Under the pieces are notes generated by a model. The model did no database searches. It was not told where the DNA came from and saw only the letters and a list, made by a program, of their open reading frames with translations. DNA of 11,687 nucleotides. Source: Deltaproteobacteria bacterium (GTDB lineage Bacteria; Desulfobacterota_B; Binatia; Binatales; Binataceae). This document shows, piece after piece, positions 6,474 through 11,687 of this stretch (the stretch's first letter is position 1; each line of letters begins with the position of its first letter). A program made the translations under genes and the position numbers. The stretch covers positions 1-11,687 of the forward strand of contig JAKAVX010000037.1 of the NCBI GenBank assembly GCA_021827465.1, written 5' to 3'.

Positions 6474-6502
6474 TTGACTTCTCTGTTTTGCGAGTTTATC
6501 CA
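6474..6502 (+). promoter_or_regulatory. possible sigma-70 type promoter for the lipoprotein-SDR operon
   Basis: TTGACT (6474-6479), a 17-base spacer, then TATCCA (6497-6502). The -35 differs from consensus by one base and the first half of the -10 matches. Transcription would start near 6509, about 65 bases before the ATG at 6575. Confidence 0.4.
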
Positions 6503-6574
6503 GAACAGTGATCGCGCGGCGGCTGTTTTCTTTGTAAAGAGCTTCCCGGTTTCCAGAACGTGCAATCCAGATCC

Positions 6575-7162
6575 ATGACGGCACGGAAAGCCGACTTGTT
6601 CAGTTCCGCCCTGATGCTTTCCCTGTCTGTGGTGATAGCGGGCGCGATAGGTGCCTGCCGCCGCCCGCGCCAAAGCGCCGCACCGCATCCCGAGGCAAAG
6701 TCCGCCGCGGCCAGCCCGTTCGAGGCGACCAACCGGCTTCCGTCGGATTTGTACAAGGGGATGCCGATCTATCCGGGGATGACGGTGGTTCACGTGCGCA
6801 AGCCCAAGGGCGGGATGCGCGAGGTCATGTTCCAGCTTGACAACGCGCCCGCGTTCGAGAAGCTGATCGATTTCTATAAAGAAGGGTTAAAGAGCAACAA
6901 TTTCAGTATAACATCTTCTTTGGTGATGCGTGCTCGCAACACCTGGTCGTGCGACTTCCACAAGAGGGGACGTCCGGGCAGTATCGCCCTGTACCCGACC
7001 AACAAAGACGAGTCGAAAATGACCCTCGACCTGATCTACGAGATCCCGACCAAGGGCGAGCAGGAGTTTCTTGAGCCGGTTGAGAAGTTTGACGTAATAG
7101 GGCCGGGCAGGCCGGGTATGGTTGCCCAAAAGGCTTCGAATGAAAAGGTGAAGAGGAACTAA
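6575..7162 (+). CDS. predicted lipoprotein of unknown function
   Basis: A 195-residue protein. It has a signal sequence with positive residues (Arg4, Lys5), a hydrophobic stretch (9-26) and a lipobox-like I-G-A-C ending at Cys28, so it is likely lipidated and membrane-attached after export. A Pro/Ala-rich linker (31-50) leads to a compact domain (about 60-160). That domain contains PIYPGMTVV (64-72), the helix FEKLIDFYKEGLKSNNF (94-110) and strand-like segments to LDLIYEIP (151-158). A YPG motif followed by an FY-type helix recurs in several secreted proteins of unknown role; I cannot name the family with confidence. ATG 6575 gives a compact signal peptide; GTG 6560 would add five residues. 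No strong ribosome binding site is visible. The stop is 4 bases before the next start, so it probably heads the operon. Confidence 0.8.
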   Translation: MTARKADLFSSALMLSLSVVIAGAIGACRRPRQSAAPHPEAKSAAASPFEATNRLPSDLYKGMPIYPGMTVVHVRKPKGGMREVMFQLDNAPAFEKLIDFYKEGLKSNNFSITSSLVMRARNTWSCDFHKRGRPGSIALYPTNKDESKMTLDLIYEIPTKGEQEFLEPVEKFDVIGPGRPGMVAQKASNEKVKRN

Positions 7163-7166
7163 ACAG

Positions 7167-8102
7167 ATGGCACTATTGGATGGAAAGGTTGCAGTGATCA
7201 CCGGCGCTGGACGCGGAATCGGCCGCGAAGAGGCGCTTCTGCTGGCAAAACTGGGCGCCAAAGTAGTGGTCAATGACCTCGGCGGCCATTTCGACGGAAC
7301 CGGACAGTCGCGCTCCCCGGCCGAGGAAGTGGTCAAGGAAATCCGCTCCGCCGGCGGCGAAGCGGTGGCCAACTTCGAAAGCGTCAGCGACTTCAAGGCC
7401 GCCAAGCGCATCATCGAGTGCGCGCTCGACAACTTCGGCAAGTGCAATATCGTCGTCAACAACGCCGGTATCCTGCGCGATCGCATGATCTTCAACATGA
7501 ACGAAGAGGACTGGGACGCAGTCATCGCCGTTCATCTGAAGGGCACCTTCAACCTCGCCCGTCATGCGTCCTCCTACTGGCGCGAGCAGCACAAGGGCGG
7601 CAACATCCTGAACGGCCGCCTCATCAACACCAGTTCCGATTCCGGCATCCTCGGCAACGCCGGCCAGAGCAACTACGGCTCGGCCAAGGCGGCGGTCGCC
7701 GCGATGGCGATAATCGTTGACCGCGAGATGCATCGCTACGGCGTCACCGCCAACGCGATCGCTCCGGTCGCCCGCACCCGGCTGACAATCGACGCGACCC
7801 CCCAGACCGCCGCGAGCATGGGCAAGGTCACCGAGGGCCAGTGGGATCCGTTCGGCCCGGCCAACGTTGCTCCGCTGGTCGCATGGCTCGGCAGCGACGA
7901 CGCCAAGGACGTCCACGGCGAAGTATTCCGCGTCGGGATGGGCTCGGTGTGGCTGATGAAGGGATGGCATTCGGTCGGACGCGTGACCAAGAAGGCCACC
8001 GTCTGGGATGCGGCGGAACTCGGCGGCAAACTCAAGGAAGAGCTTGCCAAGAGTGCGACCAAGAAGGAGAGCATGGCCGAGGTGATGAGCGGCGGTATCT
8101 GA
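7167..8102 (+). CDS. SDR oxidoreductase of the MFE-2/(3R)-hydroxyacyl-CoA dehydrogenase type
   Basis: A 311-residue SDR, longer than classical members. It resembles the dehydrogenase domain of peroxisomal multifunctional enzyme type 2 (HSD17B4) and its single-domain bacterial relatives, which oxidise (3R)-hydroxyacyl-CoA or related substrates. Motifs are TGAGRGIG (12-19), Asp37 after the second strand in VVVNDLGG (favouring NAD), NNAG (98-101), Ser157, Tyr170 and Lys174 (YGSAK). The insertion after the second strand (GGHFDGTGQ, 39-47) and the tail past residue 260 (KATVWDAAEL onward) are typical of this subgroup. AGAGG (7152-7156) lies 10 bases before ATG 7167, inside the end of the lipoprotein gene. 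Acyl-CoA is the likely substrate class by family; its chain type is unknown. Confidence 0.9.
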   Translation: MALLDGKVAVITGAGRGIGREEALLLAKLGAKVVVNDLGGHFDGTGQSRSPAEEVVKEIRSAGGEAVANFESVSDFKAAKRIIECALDNFGKCNIVVNNAGILRDRMIFNMNEEDWDAVIAVHLKGTFNLARHASSYWREQHKGGNILNGRLINTSSDSGILGNAGQSNYGSAKAAVAAMAIIVDREMHRYGVTANAIAPVARTRLTIDATPQTAASMGKVTEGQWDPFGPANVAPLVAWLGSDDAKDVHGEVFRVGMGSVWLMKGWHSVGRVTKKATVWDAAELGGKLKEELAKSATKKESMAEVMSGGI

Positions 8103-8107
8103 AGCCT

Positions 8108-8659
8108 GTGTCATCGAAGTCATCGAAATCGACAAAGCACGAAGGCGCGGTCCAAAAGGGGCCGCGCTTTCGTTCAATTCTGTTCATATGTGCCGCGAAC
8201 ACCGCGCGTAGCGTGATGGCCGAGCACATGCTGAAGCGCGAACTCGTTACACGCGGATTCGACGGCCACGTGCGCGTGGTGTCGGCTGGAATTGCGCCGT
8301 ACGCGCGCGACGGAGCGCTGGTCTCGCTGGATACCAGGCTCGCTCTGCGCGACGACGGAATCCATCTCGGCGAAGAGGCGACCTCCACCGACCTGAAACG
8401 TCATCCGGAACTGCTCGAGCAGGCCGATTTGGTGATCGCGATGACCAGCGCGCAGGCAACCGACCTGCTGCGCCTGTTCCCGCAAGCCTCCGCGCTGGCG
8501 GTCCATACGCTGCGCTCGTTCGCAGGCGAGCAGGGTGATATCGAGGATCCGTTCGAGAAGGGCGATCTCGTCTTTGCCGAGGTGCGCGAGGAGATCAAGC
8601 GGCTCATCCCCGTTCTCACCGACCAAATCATCGGCCTCGACCTGATCCTCGACGACTGA
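8108..8659 (+). CDS. low-molecular-weight protein tyrosine phosphatase family protein
   Basis: An 183-residue cytosolic protein of the LMW-PTP fold. The phosphate-binding loop is CAANTARS (28-35), giving the nucleophile Cys28 and Arg34. The loop is followed by VMAEH where relatives usually have PMAE, so the proline after the serine is replaced by Val. The general acid is Asp147 in EDPFEKGD, the usual DP motif near the C-terminus. The family includes protein tyrosine and arginine phosphatases and arsenate reductases; which one this is cannot be read here. No ATG lies before the P-loop. GTG 8108 was chosen as the only plausible in-frame start; it gives a Ser/Lys-rich extension of about 20 residues and has no clear ribosome binding site. 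It lies 5 bases after the SDR stop, so translation may depend on read-on from that gene. Confidence 0.87.
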   Translation: MSSKSSKSTKHEGAVQKGPRFRSILFICAANTARSVMAEHMLKRELVTRGFDGHVRVVSAGIAPYARDGALVSLDTRLALRDDGIHLGEEATSTDLKRHPELLEQADLVIAMTSAQATDLLRLFPQASALAVHTLRSFAGEQGDIEDPFEKGDLVFAEVREEIKRLIPVLTDQIIGLDLILDD

Positions 8660-8669
8660 CCCCGCTTAG

Positions 8670-9104
8670 ATGGTGATGGACATCCCGAACCCGCCCGATT
8701 CCGAAATCCGCGCGATCCTATCCAACCCGACGACGGTTGCGGTGGTCGGATGCTCCGACAATCCCGCGCGCGACAGCCTGAAAATCGCGTGCCTGCTCAA
8801 GGACCACGGCTTTCGCGTAATTCCGGTCAATCCGATCCTGGGCGCCGACGTTCTGATGGGCGTGCTGGGCGAGCGATGCTACCCCGATCTCAAGTCGATT
8901 CCTGATAAGATCGATATCGTGGACGTGTTTCGCCGCTCGGAGCACGTGGCCGAGGTCACGGAGCAGGCAATAGCGATCGGCGCGCGGGTGCTATGGTGTC
9001 AGTTGGGTGTTATCGATCGGGCGGCAGCGGAGAGGGCGCGCAAGGCCGGGCTTACGGTCGTGATGGATCGATGCCCCGCGATCGAATACGCGCGGCTTTT
9101 CTGA
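8670..9104 (+). CDS. CoA-binding protein (CoA_binding_2, YccU-like)
   Basis: A 144-residue protein with the Rossmann-like fold of the CoA_binding_2 family, whose length it matches. Signature parts are VAVVGCSDNPARDS (23-36, nucleotide-binding loop), VIPVNP (50-55), DIVDVFRRSEHV (82-93), LWCQLGV (108-114) and MDRCPAIEY (132-140) near the end. The fold is shared with the CoA-binding domain of succinyl-CoA synthetase, but the stand-alone members have no settled function. It starts 10 bases after the phosphatase stop. The start reads ATG-GTG-ATG, so ATG 8676 is possible; no ribosome binding site helps to choose. Its place near an acyl-CoA-type SDR is suggestive but does not prove a shared pathway. 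Confidence 0.88.
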   Translation: MVMDIPNPPDSEIRAILSNPTTVAVVGCSDNPARDSLKIACLLKDHGFRVIPVNPILGADVLMGVLGERCYPDLKSIPDKIDIVDVFRRSEHVAEVTEQAIAIGARVLWCQLGVIDRAAAERARKAGLTVVMDRCPAIEYARLF

Positions 9105-9111
9105 AATTTGC

Positions 9112-9699
9112 ATGCGGACTCGCGACAAAACCGGTCAGGTGAAGATCCCAAGGTGGAGTACGCTTAAGAGCGAGTCCGTTTACAACACGCCGATCTTCGA
9201 GCTTCATCGCCGCCGCTCGCGCCATCCCGCACGCGGCGAGCGCGATTTCTACATTCTCGAAGCTCCGAACTGGGTCAATATCATTCCGCTGACCGTCGGC
9301 AATGACGTCGTGATGGTGCGTCAGTTCCGCCACGGGATCGCCGAGTTCACGCTCGAAATCCCGGGCGGGATGGTCGATCCCGAAGACCCGCATCCCGAGC
9401 ACGCGGCGCGGCGCGAGATGCTCGAGGAAAGCGGCTACGATTCGGACCTGATCCTCGAACTCGGCCGGGTGCATCCGAATCCCGCGATTCAGCCGAACTT
9501 CTGTTACACCTATCTCGCGCGCGACGTGCGCAAGGTCGCCGAGCCGACGCCGGATTCGAGCGGGACGGAGGAAACCGAAGTCGTGATGGTTCCGCTCGGC
9601 GATATCAAGGAACTTATCGCGAGCGGGCGAATCACCCACGCGCTGGTTATCGCGGCGTTCTCATTCCTCCACGTCTACAATCCGCCGCCTTCACGCTGA
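9112..9699 (+). CDS. NUDIX hydrolase, ADP-ribose pyrophosphatase type
   Basis: A 195-residue protein. The Nudix box spans 85-109, from PGGMVDPEDP to REMLEESGY, with the metal-binding glutamates Glu105 and Glu106 in place. The variant PGGMVDP opening is common in NUDIX proteins of this kind. Upstream strands WVNIIPLT and VVMVRQFRHG (54-75), and HPNPAIQPNFCYTYLA (121-136) downstream, resemble ADP-ribose/nucleoside-diphosphate-sugar pyrophosphatases, which cut X-linked nucleoside diphosphates to two monophosphates. The exact substrate is not determinable. It starts 7 bases after the CoA-binding gene, has no visible ribosome binding site, and closes the five-gene plus-strand run. Confidence 0.9.
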   Translation: MRTRDKTGQVKIPRWSTLKSESVYNTPIFELHRRRSRHPARGERDFYILEAPNWVNIIPLTVGNDVVMVRQFRHGIAEFTLEIPGGMVDPEDPHPEHAARREMLEESGYDSDLILELGRVHPNPAIQPNFCYTYLARDVRKVAEPTPDSSGTEETEVVMVPLGDIKELIASGRITHALVIAAFSFLHVYNPPPSR

Positions 9700-9749
9700 A
9701 AAGCCGGGCATCGTGTCGGCGCCCCGTGTCTAACGCGGCGTCGCCGTCA

Positions 9750-11348
9750 TCATCTCGATTCAGCGCCGCCGGGCTTGGCGAAGTGCCGCCAGACGATGAA
9801 GTATTTCGTTTCCAGGGCCGGGCGATATCCGCTTGCCGCAAGCACCTCGGGCGGAACGAACACCAGCGGTAGAAGCTGAATCGGTGAATCGGGAACCACG
9901 ATTGGGGCCGTGCCCTGCGTGACGGCCTGCTTTATCTGCGTGGTCCAGTAGCCGGACGTTTTCACGATGAGATTGAAAAAATCCGCGTGGTCCAGCATCG
10001 CGCGCGCCTTGAAGAAGCCGTGCTTTTCGACTTCAGCGCGCGCGTTTCGATAGACGCCGTAGGTTTCCGGGAAGCGAATCAGTTGCGGGCGGTTGGCCTC
10101 AAAGCACAGGAACGACGGCGCAATCAGATTCTCACCCGGCGCGCTCCCGTCGCGTATCGCCGCCGCAATCCCTGTGATCTGGCTCTTAGGCATGAAGCCG
10201 AAGCCGTACACGCTGCCGTGAAGCCAGTTCTGGTTCTTGAGCGGGCTTATCCACGCCAGCGAGACGACGACGACCAGCGCCGCAGTCACCAGCCGGGACA
10301 GCACCGGGAAAGCTTCATGTTCCTCGGCGTGTAGAAAGTCGCGTCCGAGATGTATCATCCAGTCGAGCCCGATTCCGGCGACAATCGCGATATAGGGCAG
10401 CGGTTCCAGGTAGTTATGTCCCCACGCGGTCGGGCTGATTACGCCGTAAAACAGGTAGCTCGCCGCGACCATCGCGAGCACCAGCGCGATCCCCTCGTTC
10501 ATCCGCCGCTCGGCCCCAAGCGCGACGCATCCGATCCCGAACAGCGGGAACTCGACGTCGAGTATCTGGAGCGGATAGGTCAGGATCGGATCGCCCGTGT
10601 CGTGCCCCTTGAGAAAATGGAACAGGAAGGTCTGGAAGATGAAATCGTAGCCGTAGAGCCAGTAGCAGAGCGCGGTCATCGCGGCGAGTCCCGCGCCGAC
10701 TTCGAGCGCGAGCACCGCAGCCTCGCGCCATCGCTTGCGCACGACTGCGAACCCGAACAGCACCGCCGACGGAATCGCGGCGGTGAGCTTGATCCCGAGC
10801 GCGGCTATCAACGCGAGTGCCTGGTGTCCGGCGCGTCTGCCCCATCGCTCGTCCCGGCCAAGCGCGACGATCGCTGCCGCGACGGTTAGCGGCGCGAGGA
10901 AGCATTCGCGCTCATAGACGTGATAGCGGAAGACGAGTGAACTGGTTGCGTATAGAATCGCGGCGCAGGTTCCAACCGTGCGGCCCGCAACGCGCCGGCC
11001 GAGCACGAAGACCAGCAGGCTCGTGACATAGATGGCGGACTCGTTCAGAACCTCGATCGAGAAGTGGCTTGCGCCGAACAACCTGAGGTAGGCTCCCGCA
11101 ATCCATTCCAGGAGTGGAAAGTGCGGGTGCACGAAATCGACATACGGGCGCATCCCGATACTCACCAGGTAGGCGCTCTCGAGATAGAAGTCGTCCTCGA
11201 CCCAGATCTGCGGATAGAAAAGACGCACCAGTCGCGGGACCAACAACAGGACGACCAGCCACGCGCCGACCGTCTCGGCCTCCTTGCGGGCGCTGTCGGC
11301 GGCTTTGCCGATTCGTGCCGGAGTGCGCTTTGACGAAGCTCGCCCCAT
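9750..11348 (-). CDS. polytopic membrane protein, GT-C glycosyltransferase (family 39-like)
   Basis: A 532-residue protein with many hydrophobic segments between about 28 and 380, then a soluble C-terminal part (to 532). After TM1 comes EDDFYLESAYLVSIGMRPYVDF (51-72, shown in part as EDDFY and GMRPY), followed by HPHFPLLEW (74-82). That arrangement, an acidic pair in the first periplasmic loop, then an A..G..PY motif and PL, is the sign of GT-C/PMT-like enzymes that use a polyprenyl-phosphate sugar donor. Whether it modifies lipid, polysaccharide or protein is unknown. The last third (Cys396 region, PETYGVYR, FIVWRHF) looks like the periplasmic tail found in such proteins. ATG 11348 was preferred to ATG 11381 because it reduces overlap with the divergent neighbour; neither has a convincing ribosome binding site. 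Confidence 0.82.
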   Translation of the reverse strand: MGRASSKRTPARIGKAADSARKEAETVGAWLVVLLLVPRLVRLFYPQIWVEDDFYLESAYLVSIGMRPYVDFVHPHFPLLEWIAGAYLRLFGASHFSIEVLNESAIYVTSLLVFVLGRRVAGRTVGTCAAILYATSSLVFRYHVYERECFLAPLTVAAAIVALGRDERWGRRAGHQALALIAALGIKLTAAIPSAVLFGFAVVRKRWREAAVLALEVGAGLAAMTALCYWLYGYDFIFQTFLFHFLKGHDTGDPILTYPLQILDVEFPLFGIGCVALGAERRMNEGIALVLAMVAASYLFYGVISPTAWGHNYLEPLPYIAIVAGIGLDWMIHLGRDFLHAEEHEAFPVLSRLVTAALVVVVSLAWISPLKNQNWLHGSVYGFGFMPKSQITGIAAAIRDGSAPGENLIAPSFLCFEANRPQLIRFPETYGVYRNARAEVEKHGFFKARAMLDHADFFNLIVKTSGYWTTQIKQAVTQGTAPIVVPDSPIQLLPLVFVPPEVLAASGYRPALETKYFIVWRHFAKPGGAESR

Positions 11349-11687
11349 CGCGAAAATCCCCGACTTCCCCGGCTCCCTCATCCGGAGCGAGACTCGGAGC
11401 CGTTGACGCGGGTCTGCTCGCGATACTGCTCGGCTTCGCGATCCTGCTTTTCGCGCGAAGCGGCTTCAGGCGCGGTGTCGAGTTCATGCCGTGGCCCGAC
11501 GGCCTCGAATATGCGGCGGTTGCCGTGAATATCGATCGCGGTATCGGCCCGGTTCTCCATTTTGGTGGCTATTCATACCCTCCCCGGTACACCGATGGCT
11601 ACCCGCTGATGCTCGCGGCGGCGTATCCGATACTGGGACAGAAGCCGGCGCGTCTGTGTCTGGCGACGGTTGCGATGGGAGATCGGA
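11330..11687 (+). CDS. GT-C glycosyltransferase-like membrane protein (5' part, runs off window)
   Basis: An open frame without stops reaches the right edge; 119 residues are visible. After a basic, Ser/Pro-rich start there is one membrane helix (about 25-42). A periplasmic loop PWPDGLEYAAVAVNIDRG (54-71) follows, then SYPPRYTDGYPLMLAAAYP (82-100). An Asp in PDGLEYA followed by a PPRY..GYP motif is typical of family 39-type GT-C enzymes. TTG 11330 is the best start: GGAG (11320-11323) lies 6 bases upstream. GTG 11315 is the alternative; no ATG comes before the helix. It lies divergent to the other GT-C gene and overlaps its first codons by about 19 bases. The C-terminal part is outside the window. 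Confidence 0.72.
   Translation, partial: MTKLAPSRKSPTSPAPSSGARLGAVDAGLLAILLGFAILLFARSGFRRGVEFMPWPDGLEYAAVAVNIDRGIGPVLHFGGYSYPPRYTDGYPLMLAAAYPILGQKPARLCLATVAMGDR

Larger units (their letters stand above)
6033..6574. other. divergent intergenic region with no supported gene
   Basis: About 540 bases between exbB (-) and the lipoprotein gene (+). The open frames crossing it lack recognisable protein features and run through likely control sequence. It includes an A+T-rich island (6100-6118) that stands out from the GC-rich surroundings, short inverted repeats, and promoter-like hexamers for both directions (listed separately). The leader before exbB would be about 190 bases if the minus-strand element is real. 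Confidence 0.7.

Noticed and set aside
6254..6793. A 179-codon minus-strand frame covering the divergent region
   Set aside because: It overlaps the lipoprotein signal peptide region and promoter-like sites, and its composition is Arg-rich without a fold pattern.
7173..8177. A 334-codon open frame on the minus strand
   Set aside because: It is antisense to the SDR gene, whose motifs are complete, and it shows no recognisable protein features.
9700..9749. An intrinsic terminator between the convergent NUDIX and GT-C genes
   Set aside because: The gap has repeated CGTGTC words but no stable stem followed by a T-run on either strand.

Overview
The window is high-GC DNA (roughly low 60s percent by eye) from a bacterium with tightly packed genes. 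An ExbB/ExbD proton-motive-force motor, a predicted lipoprotein and an Sec-exported protein point to a diderm (Gram-negative) cell. SDR and acyl-CoA-type enzymes alongside several poorly characterised membrane genes would suit an uncultured deltaproteobacterial or Binatota-like lineage. That placement is an impression only; there is no rRNA or other marker gene here. No tRNA, rRNA, CRISPR array, transposase or phage gene was seen.

Left part (1-2358, + strand): the last codons of an upstream gene, a classical SDR oxidoreductase, and an APC-superfamily amino-acid permease of the cationic amino acid transporter type. A short convergent gap with a hairpin follows.

Centre (2414-6032, - strand): the most interesting block, a five-gene unit read right to left. 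It holds an ExbB/TolQ-type channel, two tandem ExbD/TolR-type proteins, a membrane-anchored von Willebrand factor A (VWA) protein, and an exported protein of unknown function. The second membrane helix of the VWA protein carries the Ser-x3-His signature and flanking layout of the TonB transmembrane anchor. I therefore propose that it replaces TonB, so that the ExbB-ExbD motor drives a periplasmic VWA domain across a glycine-rich linker. No TonB C-terminal domain gene and no outer-membrane receptor gene is present.

A non-coding divergent region of about 540 bases (6033-6574) separates this unit from the next. It holds promoter-like hexamers for both directions and short inverted repeats.

Right part (6575-9699, + strand): a compact run of five genes with gaps of 4 to 10 bases. 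They encode a lipoprotein, an SDR of the MFE-2/(3R)-hydroxyacyl-CoA dehydrogenase type, a low-molecular-weight protein tyrosine phosphatase, a CoA_binding_2 protein and a NUDIX hydrolase of the ADP-ribose pyrophosphatase type. The close spacing suggests a single transcript; a shared pathway is not evident.

Right end (9750-11687): two polytopic membrane proteins that look like GT-C glycosyltransferases (family 39 type). They are divergent, and their 5' ends probably overlap by about 19 bases. The second runs off the window.
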